From: Candidatus Chloroploca mongolica
Lineage (GTDB): Bacteria; Chloroflexota; Chloroflexia; Chloroflexales; Chloroflexaceae
DNA: 64,000 bases
Assembly (NCBI RefSeq): GCF_004762035.2
Contig: NZ_SIJK02000003.1
Coordinates: 1-64,000 of the forward strand
Reading direction: 5' to 3'
The position numbers and the translations under genes were made by a program. Below are positions 53,649-62,937 of the stretch, piece by piece. A model generated the notes under the pieces. That model searched no databases. It was given only the letters and a program-made list of their open reading frames with translations, and was not told the origin of the DNA. Positions within the stretch are counted from its first letter, which is position 1. Each line of letters begins with the position of its first letter.

Positions 53649-55181
53649 TTATGTGTCTGCTCGGGTCTGCTCGGGCGGATCAGCTTCTTGCTGTGACATC
53701 AGAGCGGCGACGTGCTGACGAAACATGTCGCCCCGGTGGAATTCGTTCCGAAACATGCCAAAACTCGCACATCCCGGCGAAAGAAGCACCGTATCACCTG
53801 GTTCGGCAAGTTCGCGTGCTCTGCTTAGCGCCATGCCGAGATCGAGGAACGGGCCGACAACGGGGAGGTCGCGACGGTGGAGGGCGACGGTCCCAGCGAG
53901 CCGTGTGGTCGCTGTCCCTTCGAGCAAGATCAGCGCCTTGACCCGGTGCGCAATCGCTGCCCCCAGGCTGGTAAACTCCAGTGCTTTGTCGGCACCACCT
54001 GCAATCAGTACCAGCGGCGTTGTCAACGCCTCCAGGGCCGCAATGGTTGCCGCCGGATTGGTTGCGGTGGTGTCATTGACATAATGTATGCCATCAAGCT
54101 CACGTACCAGTTCGAGGCGATGTTCAACACCAGTAAAATGCTGGAGGGCGTGCTGAATGGCGGCGCTATCGAGGCCAAAGGCGCGAGCCAGGGCCGCTGC
54201 CTGCATTGCATTGGCGAGATTGTGCCAGCCCGGTACCCGTAGATCGGAGCGCCGGAAGAGAACCTCGCCCTCAACCGGGGTGGCCGAACCACTTCTGCCC
54301 CCGGCATCATACCAGATCACTTCCTCGTGCCGTAGTTCAACGCGGGTTGAGACGTCACGAACAGATGGTTGCGGGTAATGACTGCGTACGCGTGACCAGT
54401 GTGGCCCGGCCCCAACCCAGATGGCCTGACCACCGCGCCGTGCGCCCTGTTCATCAAAGAGCGTATAGTAGTCTACCGAACCGTCATCGGCCCCATTCAA
54501 GACGACGGCCCCATCAGCGTGCTGGTGCCAGTAGATCTGACGCTTCGCCGCTGCGTACGCCTCAAGAGTGCCATGCCAGTTGAGGTGATCGCCCGAGAAA
54601 TTGGTGAGCAGGCTATATTGGGGACTCAGCCCGACCGCCCCCATGCGCTCGAGTTGGAAACTCGACAATTCGAGCACGACCGGCGTGCCTTTGGGCAGGT
54701 GCTCCAGCGCTTCCAGGGCCGAGACCCGCAGATTGCCTGCCGCAAGGGTGGCAGGGTAGCGTTCGCGGAGCATAGCGGCCAACATCAGTGCCGTGGTCGT
54801 CTTGCCTTTGGTGCCGGTAACGCCCAGCACTGGCCCGCCGTAGGTACGCAAAAAGATGGTCATCTCGGTCTCGACCGGCACCCCAAGTTCGGCAGCGCGA
54901 GCGAGCCATGGTGAATCAGGCCGTACCGCCGGATTGACAACCACTAGATCCGCCGCCGCTAGATCGGCCTCTTCGTGACGGCCAAGCGTATAGTGGACGC
55001 TGGTTCCTAGCGCTGAGGCTGCCGCATCAAGGGCCTCAAGCGAGCTAGCGAGCAGCTCGCGTTCGGCGAGATCGGTCACAGTAACTTGCGCACCCTGGGC
55101 AAGCAACCAGCGTGCCACGCCAAGCCCGCCACCGTGAATCCCCAACCCCATCACTAGCACATGTTTATCTGACCATTGCAT
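53649..55181 (-). CDS. murD: UDP-N-acetylmuramoylalanine--D-glutamate ligase
   Basis: The second Mur ligase adds D-Glu. It is 510 residues long, somewhat longer than the usual 440-460. The ATP loop is GVTGTKGKTTTALMLAAM, and the C-terminal domain contains YVNDTTATNP and SPGCASFGMFRNEFHRGD. The added length is an insertion of about 60 residues in the central domain (about residues 225-290; the stretch around HYPQPSVRDVSTRVELRHEE). ATG 55181 follows the mraY stop by one base. Confidence 0.94.
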   Translation of the reverse strand: MQWSDKHVLVMGLGIHGGGLGVARWLLAQGAQVTVTDLAERELLASSLEALDAAASALGTSVHYTLGRHEEADLAAADLVVVNPAVRPDSPWLARAAELGVPVETEMTIFLRTYGGPVLGVTGTKGKTTTALMLAAMLRERYPATLAAGNLRVSALEALEHLPKGTPVVLELSSFQLERMGAVGLSPQYSLLTNFSGDHLNWHGTLEAYAAAKRQIYWHQHADGAVVLNGADDGSVDYYTLFDEQGARRGGQAIWVGAGPHWSRVRSHYPQPSVRDVSTRVELRHEEVIWYDAGGRSGSATPVEGEVLFRRSDLRVPGWHNLANAMQAAALARAFGLDSAAIQHALQHFTGVEHRLELVRELDGIHYVNDTTATNPAATIAALEALTTPLVLIAGGADKALEFTSLGAAIAHRVKALILLEGTATTRLAGTVALHRRDLPVVGPFLDLGMALSRARELAEPGDTVLLSPGCASFGMFRNEFHRGDMFRQHVAALMSQQEADPPEQTRADT

Positions 55182-55182
55182 A

Positions 55183-56283
55183 CTATGGTTGACCTTCAAC
55201 AACCTGCGAAGCTGGGGGCAAATCGGCGCGGATGGGCGTACTTGGAGCGGTGAAGATCAAGGCGAGCGAAATGCCCACCATGGCCGCAACGGTGCCAATG
55301 AGCACAAAACGCTGCGTTACCTGCACCTGGCTCCATCCGAGCAATTCAAAATGGTGATGCAGCGGAGCCATGCGGAAGACGCGACGGCCTTCGCCAAAGC
55401 GCCACTTTGTCCACTTGAAATAACCGGTTTGAATAATGACCGAAAGGGCTTCAACGACGAACACAATGCCGACGACCGGTAGCAACAACCACTGCTGCGA
55501 TTGCAAGGCCACCACAGCTAGGGTTGCCCCGAGGGCAAGCGATCCGAGATCGCCCATAAAGACCTGCGCGGGATGCGCATTAAACCAGAGGAAGGCTGCA
55601 CACGCCCCAACCAGGGTAAAACAAAAGCCCATCAGATTGATCAACTGCGGCTCGGCCAGGAAGGTCATCACCCCATACGCTGCAAAGGCGAGCGTCAGAT
55701 TCCAACCAGCCAGACTATCGAGCCCATCGGTCAAGTTCACCGCATTGGCTGTGCCCACGATGATCAGGGTCGCAATCGGAATGAAAAAAAGCCCGATATC
55801 GCGTTGCCCAACAAACGGTATCTGCACCAGGCCCTCGTGATCGAGGCCAAATGGTGGCGGCAGATAGAGGGCGAGGCTTGCGACCAATGCTACCAGGATC
55901 ATGAGCCAGAACTTGTAGCGCACGGTAAAGCCATAGGTTTTTGACTTCGAGCCAGTCAGCGTCATCCAGTCATCAACGCCTCCCAGCACCGCAAAACTCA
56001 CGAGTACCGCCAGGGGCAGCAAGATTGACCAGCGATCCACCACATTGACCAGGGCGGTCAAGACGACCACCGTACCCACAATCATCACCCCACCCATCGT
56101 CGGGGTGCCCATCTTCGTCAAATGGCTCTGCGGGCCATCAAGACGGATCTGTTTGCCAAGTTTATGGCGGCGTGCAAAACGTACCCACCAGGCCCCAACA
56201 AACAGGGTCAGCACAAAGGCTGCGGCTGCCAGCAACAAGGCCCGGGCCATATCTTGCACGAGAACCGCGCGTAGGACATCCAA
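55183..56283 (-). CDS. mraY: Phospho-N-acetylmuramoyl-pentapeptide transferase
   Basis: MraY moves the MurNAc-pentapeptide onto undecaprenyl phosphate to form lipid I. It is 366 residues long with about ten membrane helices. The conserved blocks are GTPTMGGVMI, LGGVDDWMTL, NAVNLTDGLDSLAGW and the HHH motif in APLHHHFELLGW. Catalytic aspartates are intact. It begins three bases after murF. Confidence 0.96.
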   Translation of the reverse strand: MDVLRAVLVQDMARALLLAAAAFVLTLFVGAWWVRFARRHKLGKQIRLDGPQSHLTKMGTPTMGGVMIVGTVVVLTALVNVVDRWSILLPLAVLVSFAVLGGVDDWMTLTGSKSKTYGFTVRYKFWLMILVALVASLALYLPPPFGLDHEGLVQIPFVGQRDIGLFFIPIATLIIVGTANAVNLTDGLDSLAGWNLTLAFAAYGVMTFLAEPQLINLMGFCFTLVGACAAFLWFNAHPAQVFMGDLGSLALGATLAVVALQSQQWLLLPVVGIVFVVEALSVIIQTGYFKWTKWRFGEGRRVFRMAPLHHHFELLGWSQVQVTQRFVLIGTVAAMVGISLALIFTAPSTPIRADLPPASQVVEGQP

Positions 56284-56286
56284 GGT

Positions 56287-57765
56287 TTATTCCTCCTCCA
56301 GATGACGTTGTAGTGCTGCAACGATCTGCTCCATCTCCATACCGCGCGATCCTTTGATCAAGACATAATCGCCAGCGTGCAAGCTTGCGGTGAGCAGGGC
56401 AACCGCTTCGGCATTGGTTGCGCAGCAATGGATCTGATTGGTTGCCATGCCAGCGTCTCTTGCTCCTTCGGCGTACCAGTGCGCACGTGGCCCAACTGCA
56501 ACTAGGGTGGTGACGATCTCAGCCGCTTGTCGACCAACCTCGTGGTGGCTGGCTTGCTCAACGCTCCCCAGTTCGAGCATATCACCAAGCACGGCAATTC
56601 GACGCCCTGGGGCTTCGGCCAGCAAGGCAAGGGCGGCACATGTTGAAGCTGGCGCTGCGTTGTAGGCATCATCAATGAGCGTTACTTCATGGCGTGTCTT
56701 GATGATGCTCACGCGACTCTGGCTGCCCGAAGCTTGCAAGCCCGCAATGATGGCCGGCCACTCCATACCAAGAACGAGTCCTGTACTGATGGCTGCCAGG
56801 GCCGTATACACGTTATGTTTGCCGAGCAAGGGCAGACGTATTTGTACTGCATCACTGGCGGTTGTGGCAACAAAGCCAAGGCCAGCAAGGCCAAAACTCT
56901 CCACCTGAGTAGCACGCAGATCAGCCTCAGGGTCAAAGCCAAACCGGAAAACCCGCGCTGCGGTTCGCCCGGCCATTGTGGCTACCCGTGGATCATCAAT
57001 ATTGAGCAGACACCATCCATCGGCAGGCAAAGCCTCGGGCAACTCGGCTTTTGCGTGGGCAATTGCCTCGATACTTCCCAGGCGTTCAAGGTGCGATGGC
57101 CCCACATTGGTGACAATCCCGACGTGGGGCCGGGCCAGTTCGGCCAGAAACCGAATCTCACCCGGCGCCCACATCCCCATCTCCAGCACCGCAACCTCGT
57201 GATCTGCGGTCAACTGAAGTAGGGTCGTCGGGAGCGTTGCCTCGCTATTAAAACTACGTTGACTTTTTAAGGTTCGGAATTGGCGAGCCAGAACGGCCGC
57301 CGTGACTTCTTTTGTCGAAGTCTTGCCCACGCTCCCGGTGATACCAACAACGGTGGGCGTGAACTTTCTACGATGGTAGACGGCCAGCCGCTGGATCGCC
57401 ATCAGCGGGTCGTCTACGGCGATGAACAGACACGCATCGGGTGGAGCTTCGGTGAGCGTGGCCCCTGATGCTGGATCAACCACGACCCAGGGACGCTCGC
57501 TTGTGCGTAAGTGTTCGCTCCGAGCTTCAACCGCCGCCCGCGTGACGAGTGCCCCGCGTGCGCCGCGTTTCATCACATCGACCAGATAGTTATGTCCGTC
57601 GGTACGTTCGCCACTCAGCGCCAGAAAGAGCTCTCCCGGCCCTACCTCGCGTGAGTCGGTGACCACATTGCCGAGCACGAGACTCTGCCATTGGTCTGGC
57701 AGGTGTGGCATGCTCCGTGACCACGCTGGCTGCACACCATACAGTACATCTTCTAATTGCAACAC
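56287..57765 (-). CDS. murF: UDP-MurNAc-tripeptide--D-Ala-D-Ala ligase
   Basis: MurF adds D-Ala-D-Ala to complete the pentapeptide. It has 492 residues from GTG 57765, which has GGAGG six bases upstream. Motifs are VVTDSREVGPGELFLAL at the N-terminus, the ATP loop GITGSVGKTSTKE, and LIDDAYNAAPAS in the C-terminal half. The gene before it is ftsI and murE is not present, so the third ligase must be encoded elsewhere. It has its own promoter. Confidence 0.95.
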   Translation of the reverse strand: MLQLEDVLYGVQPAWSRSMPHLPDQWQSLVLGNVVTDSREVGPGELFLALSGERTDGHNYLVDVMKRGARGALVTRAAVEARSEHLRTSERPWVVVDPASGATLTEAPPDACLFIAVDDPLMAIQRLAVYHRRKFTPTVVGITGSVGKTSTKEVTAAVLARQFRTLKSQRSFNSEATLPTTLLQLTADHEVAVLEMGMWAPGEIRFLAELARPHVGIVTNVGPSHLERLGSIEAIAHAKAELPEALPADGWCLLNIDDPRVATMAGRTAARVFRFGFDPEADLRATQVESFGLAGLGFVATTASDAVQIRLPLLGKHNVYTALAAISTGLVLGMEWPAIIAGLQASGSQSRVSIIKTRHEVTLIDDAYNAAPASTCAALALLAEAPGRRIAVLGDMLELGSVEQASHHEVGRQAAEIVTTLVAVGPRAHWYAEGARDAGMATNQIHCCATNAEAVALLTASLHAGDYVLIKGSRGMEMEQIVAALQRHLEEE

Positions 57766-57809
57766 GATGCCCTCCAGAATTCCCCGTTTGCTCAGGGCTA
57801 CTGCGGGCA

Positions 57810-57818
57810 ATTATAGCA
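57810..57818 (-). promoter_or_regulatory. Internal extended -10 promoter before murF
   Basis: TGCTATAAT reads on the minus strand 45 bases before the murF GTG. It lies in the 123-bp gap after ftsI, the largest gap in the first half of the cluster, so murF and later genes can be expressed apart from MraZ control. Confidence 0.6.
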
Positions 57819-57888
57819 CCTCCCTCTTTCGTTCTGAGCATAGCTCATCCCTGCGTGCAATGATAGGTAGCTGATAGCGCCATGGCAA

Positions 57889-59706
57889 CTAGCGCTGCCC
57901 AGGGCTAAAGAGCGCCGGATCGGGTGGGATGCGTTCGTATTGCAGCAATTCTTTCATGACGTTGTAGAAGACCGGAATCGCCGTCCCCACACCCCAGATA
58001 TCGTCTTTGGGCCGGTCAATTTTGACCAGGACGGCAAAATGTGCATCCTCGGCGGGTGCAAACCCAAGCACCGAGCCAATCGTATAGCTGGGATCATACC
58101 CGCCACCGGGCAGCGGAATGCTGGACGTTCCCGTCTTGGCCCCGATCTCATAGCCCGGGACGAGCCACTGATCTGACCAGTTCCCAATCCGTGGTCCCCA
58201 GACAACCGGGGCATAGTGATTGGCCGACTTGACCATCATGCGCCGTACGGTCCACGCCACACCGGGTTCAACCGGCTCGCCGGCTACGACCGGCTGAGTT
58301 TCACTACAGTTCTCACCTTCGTAGTCGCATGTTTTTTCAATAATATATGGCTTCATCATCACGCCATCATTGGCGATCGCCGCTGCCGCCTGCACCATCT
58401 GGAGTGGTGTGACTGAAATGCTCTGACCGTACGAATTGATCAAAAATGAGAGATCATTATAAAATGGGCTGCCCGGCCCATGCACAATCCCAACTTCTTC
58501 GCCGCCGAGTTCAACGCCCGTTGCCCGGCCAAACCCAAACGCATCAAGGCTGCGATAGAAGTTTTCAGGCCCCATCAACTCGTTGAGTTGGATGGCACCA
58601 ACATTGCTCGAGTAATAGATCACGCCAGCCGAGTCGAGCATGCCATTTGCCCCGGCATTCCAATTCCGCAGCATCTGATCATGCCGAAAGATCACGCCGG
58701 TATCATTCACCAGCGTATCTGCGGTGAATGAACGACTCTGCAATCCGGCGGCCACCGTCACCATCTTGAACGTACTCCCTGGCTCGTAGAGGTTGCTGAT
58801 CGCCGGGTTGCGGGCATAGACCTCTTCGGGATACTCGGTATACCGATTGGGATCAAAGGGTGGCCACGAGGCCATACCCCGAATCGCTCCGGTACGTGGA
58901 TCCATCACAATGATCGAGCCACCATCGGCGTTGTGGCGTTCCACCGCCTGTTTGAGTTCATTTTCGATCACATATTGAATCAACGGGTCAATCGTGGTCT
59001 GGATATTGATCCCATTGCGGGGCGAGACGGTGCGGCTCTCGGCAATCACGATCAACTGCTGGCCGGGGCCAAATTCGCCTTCAACAAAGCCTGCGACCCC
59101 TTCGAGTTGACGATCGAAGAAGCCCTCGATTCCACTGATACCATCACCATTATGGTTGACAGCCCCAATAAGCTGCGCTGCAAAGGAATTTTGCGGATAG
59201 ATGCGCCGCGGCTCGTGGATCAGCCGCAGCCCCGGCTCGCTCAGCGCCTCAATCTGGGCTGCTACCTCCGGTTCAAGCCAGCGGGCAATGGGGAGCCAGT
59301 AGAAGCGGGTATCACCAAGGGCCGCGAGGATGCTCTGGGAATCTTTGCCAATCAGCGCCGACAGCGTGAGCGCCAGGCGGGGCGCACGTTCTTGATTGAT
59401 GTGCGCTGGTACAACCCAGAGACTCTCGCGTTCAACATCCATCGCCAGTACATTGCCAGCATGATCAGTAATCAGGCCGCGGGTGGGCAACAGGGCAATC
59501 TCTTGCTCGATCTCGCCACGCGCTTTCATGCTCAATTCTTCATGGCGCACGACCTGCAATTCGCCGAGACGCAAAAAGATGCGTCCAACGAGGATGACCG
59601 CAAAGAGCAGCAAAAAATTAATTCGCCAGCGCGGGAGCCGCACCCTACTGGGTGCGGCTGACGCCGGGGGGCGTGTGCCAAGACGAGTTGTCGTGCGGGT
59701 TGCCAT
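57889..59706 (-). CDS. ftsI: Division-specific transpeptidase (PBP3/FtsI)
   Basis: The class B penicillin-binding protein cross-links septal peptidoglycan. It is 605 residues long with one membrane helix at about residues 28-48. The catalytic serine is in EPGSTFKM, the SxN motif in YYSSNVG and the KTG box in GAKTGTSS. The N-terminal pedestal domain spans about residues 60-240. No PASTA repeats follow; the end is short. It starts 25 bases after the ftsL-like gene. Confidence 0.95.
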   Translation of the reverse strand: MATRTTTRLGTRPPASAAPSRVRLPRWRINFLLLFAVILVGRIFLRLGELQVVRHEELSMKARGEIEQEIALLPTRGLITDHAGNVLAMDVERESLWVVPAHINQERAPRLALTLSALIGKDSQSILAALGDTRFYWLPIARWLEPEVAAQIEALSEPGLRLIHEPRRIYPQNSFAAQLIGAVNHNGDGISGIEGFFDRQLEGVAGFVEGEFGPGQQLIVIAESRTVSPRNGINIQTTIDPLIQYVIENELKQAVERHNADGGSIIVMDPRTGAIRGMASWPPFDPNRYTEYPEEVYARNPAISNLYEPGSTFKMVTVAAGLQSRSFTADTLVNDTGVIFRHDQMLRNWNAGANGMLDSAGVIYYSSNVGAIQLNELMGPENFYRSLDAFGFGRATGVELGGEEVGIVHGPGSPFYNDLSFLINSYGQSISVTPLQMVQAAAAIANDGVMMKPYIIEKTCDYEGENCSETQPVVAGEPVEPGVAWTVRRMMVKSANHYAPVVWGPRIGNWSDQWLVPGYEIGAKTGTSSIPLPGGGYDPSYTIGSVLGFAPAEDAHFAVLVKIDRPKDDIWGVGTAIPVFYNVMKELLQYERIPPDPALFSPGQR

Positions 59707-59731
59707 AGCTAGCGCTTGTTCTCCTCAATGC

Positions 59732-60142
59732 TCACGGTTGGCGCTCTTCCGTCGTAGCGCCAGAAGGTTCCGGCGCTATCGGAACGGTCGCTGGCTTGAT
59801 CATCAGATCAACATAGCGTACCTGATCAGCGGTAACTGGCTGCATTCCAAGCTGCTCGGCGCGACGACGAATCCGATCCAGTGACTGCGCACGCGCCTGG
59901 CGCTCTTGCAAGAGGCTTCGCTCGCGCAGCAAGATCACTTTCTCGCCTTCGAGACTCGCGAGGGCGTATCCCTTGGTTGCGACAACCCCGGTCTGGACAA
60001 GGACAATGAGGCTCATCAGGCTCAAAATAAGCACCAGCCCTAGCAGGTAACGGCTCCCATCAATGCGTAGGTAGCGAGGCAGCGCCATCCGTCGTGCGCG
60101 AGCCCCTTCGATGAGCGAGATGCGTTGAGAATTGATAGCCAT
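59732..60142 (-). CDS. ftsL: FtsL-like division protein
   Basis: This 136-residue bitopic protein has a basic head, one membrane helix (residues 33-55, LGLVLILSLMSLIVLV) and a coiled coil (EGEKVILLRERSLLQERQA). Sequence similarity in this family is low, so the call rests on topology and on its place between rsmH and ftsI. It should recruit FtsW and FtsI. AAGGGA precedes the ATG. Confidence 0.82.
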   Translation of the reverse strand: MAINSQRISLIEGARARRMALPRYLRIDGSRYLLGLVLILSLMSLIVLVQTGVVATKGYALASLEGEKVILLRERSLLQERQARAQSLDRIRRRAEQLGMQPVTADQVRYVDLMIKPATVPIAPEPSGATTEERQP

Positions 60143-60182
60143 TGTGGCGTTCCCTTCAGCACAGAGTCAACTTCGACCCGAC

Positions 60183-61094
60183 CTATAGTTTCTCGGCAAC
60201 CCGCAATTTTGCACTACGCGCACGCGGATTCACGTCACGTTCGTCGGGGCCAGCAACGATTGGCTTGCGGGTGATGATGCGTAGATGGGGTGTTCGTTCA
60301 TTCATACTGCCGCCATAGCCTGATTCATCACGAAAAAATTGCTTGACAATGCGATCTTCTAACGAATGAAAACTGATTACTGCCAGACGCCCTCCCGAGC
60401 GGAGCAACGCTACCGCCTGGGGTAATACGCTTGCGAGTTGCTCAAGTTCGTCGTTAACCGCGATCCGTAACGCCTGAAAGGTGCGCGTTGCCGGGTGGAT
60501 GCGGTCACGCCCTCCTCGTCCAATAGCCTGGGTGACCAGGTCGGCCAGTGCGGCGGTGGTCGTGATAGGGGTGTGCCGACGGCGTTCGACAATGAGACGT
60601 GCAATGCGGCGCGAGCCGCGCTCTTCACCATAACGATAGATAAGATCAGCCAGTTGCTGTTCACTCAGTTCGGCGATCAGGTCGGCTGCGGTTGGTCCTC
60701 GGGTTGGATCGAGGCGCATATCGAGCGGGCCGTCAGCACGAAAACTAAAACCTCGTTCCGGTGTATCAAGTTGGTATGACGAGACCCCGAGATCGAGGAG
60801 AATGCCATCAACATCTATTAGTTGAGTTGCTTCAGCCAAGGTGGTCAGGTCACGAAAATGGCCGTGGCATAGATGAAACTGATCCGTCGCTATCCCCCCT
60901 GCAACCAGGCGTTCGTGCGCCCTCGCAAGGGCTACCGGGTCAGCATCAAGGCCCAGCAAGCGCCCATCTGGTTGGCTTGCCGTAAGCAAGGCGAGCGCGT
61001 GCCCTCCGGCCCCCAGGGTACAATCAATGAAGCGACTGCCCGGCCCTGGGGCCAGCATGCTCTGAACTTCCTGGGGTAACACGGCAACATGCAC
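60183..61094 (-). CDS. rsmH: 16S rRNA (cytosine-1402-N4) methyltransferase
   Basis: RsmH (MraW) methylates C1402 of 16S rRNA with S-adenosylmethionine. The product has 303 residues from GTG 61094, which gives the family start HVAVLPQEV and has GGAGG just upstream. An open frame reaches TTG 61130 without an SD. Motifs are [26 protein letters not shown] and [18 protein letters not shown]. It follows mraZ, as in most dcw clusters. Confidence 0.94.
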   Translation of the reverse strand: MHVAVLPQEVQSMLAPGPGSRFIDCTLGAGGHALALLTASQPDGRLLGLDADPVALARAHERLVAGGIATDQFHLCHGHFRDLTTLAEATQLIDVDGILLDLGVSSYQLDTPERGFSFRADGPLDMRLDPTRGPTAADLIAELSEQQLADLIYRYGEERGSRRIARLIVERRRHTPITTTAALADLVTQAIGRGGRDRIHPATRTFQALRIAVNDELEQLASVLPQAVALLRSGGRLAVISFHSLEDRIVKQFFRDESGYGGSMNERTPHLRIITRKPIVAGPDERDVNPRARSAKLRVAEKL

Positions 61095-61156
61095 AATTCC
61101 TCCCACCCTCGCTTCGTCGTTGGCGCTCAACGAGGCCCACGATACCCTTCAACTGG

Positions 61157-61606
61157 TTAGATCCCAAGTTCAGCCATCTGTTCAGCAATCGAACTGCCAC
61201 TGCCTTGTAACTCTTCTTGCAAGGTTTGCCATTGTGTCCGTGACCAGACTTCAAAATAGGTATTCATGCCTGTGATCAGAACCTCTTCGGCTAGGCCTGC
61301 ATACTCGCGTAACCCCTGAGGAATGACGATACGTCCCTGACGATCAAGTTCTACTTCTGCGGCTGGTGCGAAGAGGATGCGCCGCATGTTACGCGCCTGA
61401 GGACTGCCGAGTGGTAACTGATCAACTTTGGTTGCTAGTTGTTCCCACATCGTAAGCGGGAAGGCCTGAAGGCATAGCTCGAAGCCGCGAGTCAACACAA
61501 AACGCTCGCCGAGCGCTTCACGAAAGCGGGCTGGAATGGCGACACGGCCCTTGTCGTCGATAACATGCTCGAACTCTCCAAGGAACACCGGATCCTCCAT
61601 ATGCAT
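61157..61606 (-). CDS. mraZ: Transcriptional regulator MraZ
   Basis: MraZ is an AbrB-like DNA-binding protein that represses the dcw cluster. It is 149 residues long with two SpoVT-AbrB repeats, seen as DDKGRVAIPARFREAL (about residue 17) and DRQGRIVIPQGLREYA (about residue 88). It is the first gene of the cluster, and three perfect MraZ boxes lie just upstream. A second ATG two codons later is equally possible. No clear SD precedes either. Confidence 0.95.
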   Translation of the reverse strand: MHMEDPVFLGEFEHVIDDKGRVAIPARFREALGERFVLTRGFELCLQAFPLTMWEQLATKVDQLPLGSPQARNMRRILFAPAAEVELDRQGRIVIPQGLREYAGLAEEVLITGMNTYFEVWSRTQWQTLQEELQGSGSSIAEQMAELGI

Positions 61607-61637
61607 AGTAAGAGAAAAGAGAACTTTCGTTCATATT

Positions 61638-61663
61638 CCCCACTTTGCCCCACTTTGCCCCAC
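61638..61663 (-). promoter_or_regulatory. MraZ operator: three GTGGGG boxes, 10-bp period
   Basis: On the minus strand GTGGGG occurs three times, each followed by CAAA between copies, at 61658-61663, 61648-61653 and 61638-61643. TGGG boxes repeated every 10 bases are the known MraZ recognition pattern. They lie between the predicted transcription start and mraZ, which fits autorepression. Confidence 0.88.
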
Positions 61664-61682
61664 TTTTTGCTAGTTCTTAGGC

Positions 61683-61711
61683 ATTATATACCAGTCCCTC
61701 CTTCATTTCAA
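61683..61711 (-). promoter_or_regulatory. Promoter of the dcw cluster
   Basis: On the minus strand TTGAAA (61711-61706) and TATAAT (61688-61683) are exactly 17 bases apart. Transcription should start near 61676, about 13 bases before the first MraZ box. Confidence 0.75.
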
Positions 61712-61920
61712 GCAGAGATATGCGTGATTTTGCCGCAATCTGGGCTAGATTATGATCGACAGCACGCTTTTTGTGCTGGCCTCTTTTATGCCTAGCATAG
61801 CATAGCCGCCGTAAAAAGTCTACTACAGTGCGTGGTAAATAGCACAAAAGTGAAGAGAATGTGTACAATAGGGTGACGATTTTTCACGGTGTCTAGCGAT
61901 TATGACAGAAAGTAACACAT

Positions 61921-62409
61921 ATGAGCGAAGAAGCGCCTGCTTTAACCCATCTTGATCAGCAAGGCCGTGCGCATATGGTGGATGTAGGGGCAAAAGAGGT
62001 AACGCCACGTGAGGCGATCGCTGCTGGCCGTGTGGTTATGCAACCAGCCACGCTGGCCTTGCTTCTGCAGGGTGGGATGCCCAAAGGCGATGTGCTCGCC
62101 ACTGCTCGCATCGCGGGCATTATGGCAGCCAAACGTGTCCCCGAGTTGATTCCGCTGTGCCATACGCTCTTGCTCACCCACGTTCATATCACGATCGAAC
62201 CCCTCGTTGATGCGCCCGCCCTCGATATTCAGGCAACGGTACGCACAACGGGTCAGACTGGGGTCGAGATCGAGGCCCTGACCGCCGTGAGTGTCGCGGC
62301 CCTTACGATCTATGATATGTGCAAAGCGGTTGATCGCACCATGCGCATTACTGATGTCCGCCTGCTCGAAAAACGCGGTGGACGCAGTGGCGAGATGGTG
62401 CTTGAATAA
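61921..62409 (+). CDS. moaC: Cyclic pyranopterin monophosphate synthase
   Basis: MoaC makes cyclic pyranopterin phosphate in molybdenum cofactor synthesis. It is 162 residues long. [31 protein letters not shown] and the catalytic region [12 protein letters not shown] (K and D of KxxDR-like site) are all conserved. There is no clear SD. No other mo genes are nearby, so the pathway is scattered in this genome. Confidence 0.95.
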   Translation: MSEEAPALTHLDQQGRAHMVDVGAKEVTPREAIAAGRVVMQPATLALLLQGGMPKGDVLATARIAGIMAAKRVPELIPLCHTLLLTHVHITIEPLVDAPALDIQATVRTTGQTGVEIEALTAVSVAALTIYDMCKAVDRTMRITDVRLLEKRGGRSGEMVLE

Positions 62410-62425
62410 GCCTACAGTCTTCTTG

Positions 62426-62454
62426 TTGACATTGTACAAATGTTCTGTTATACT
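62426..62454 (+). promoter_or_regulatory. Near-consensus sigma-70 promoter
   Basis: TTGACA (62426-62431) and TATACT (62449-62454) are exactly 17 bases apart. It lies just after moaC and should drive the 100-residue protein with a leader of about 80 bases. Confidence 0.75.
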
Positions 62455-62541
62455 CAAGCGACAAGCAGAGGTTTCTACGTAACTGTTAGTGTCGGGCAAG
62501 GCGCTCGTGCGTCGCAACTTGTCTGGCTACAAAGGTCTGTG

Positions 62542-62844
62542 ATGATGAATGTGCAAAGCCCGCCCTTTCTCGTCTGGTATGATGATAACCCCAAGATCAC
62601 TGTTACCCAGAAGATCGAGGCGGCTATTGCCGCGTATGGTCATCGTTTCCGTGGGGTTCAACCAACCCTGGTGCTCGTCAATGAAGCTGAAGTGACTGAA
62701 CTCCAGGGCGTTGAGGTGCGTAGTGCTACCAATGTCCGTCGCCATACCTACTGGGTTGGGCTCGACGAGCAGACCGCCGCTGCGCTCCCCTCTCCCGAAA
62801 CGGCGCCGCTCAAACCTGCACCGGCCTCGCGCCGCAAAAAGTGA
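62542..62844 (+). CDS. 100-residue protein of unknown function
   Basis: The protein (FLVWYDDNPKITVTQKIEAA near the start) is small, soluble and has a basic tail ending in SRRKK. I recognise no family. AAAGG lies six bases before the ATG, and a near-consensus promoter stands upstream, so it is likely to be well expressed. The frame is open further upstream but that part lacks a ribosome site. Confidence 0.75.
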   Translation: MMNVQSPPFLVWYDDNPKITVTQKIEAAIAAYGHRFRGVQPTLVLVNEAEVTELQGVEVRSATNVRRHTYWVGLDEQTAAALPSPETAPLKPAPASRRKK

Positions 62845-62878
62845 TCCGCGACCGCTCATCTGAAATATCGTTATTGCT

Positions 62879-62903
62879 TCTCTCCGCGCCTCCGCGTTAA
62901 AGA
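62879..62903. repeat. Diverged gcgcctttgcg element
   Basis: The sequence ctctccgcgcctccgcgtta resembles the gcgcctttgcgtc element at 24268 and 35866 with a few changes. It sits between two convergent genes. Confidence 0.45.
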
Positions 62904-62937
62904 AGCAGCCTGGATGTAACGTAGGCGTGCTGCGGCG

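Larger units (their letters stand above)
61607..61920. other. Divergent region between mraZ and moaC
   Basis: These 314 bases hold the mraZ promoter and operator at one end. Towards moaC I see only a weak TACAAT (61864-61869) without a good -35. No gene is supported. Confidence 0.5.
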
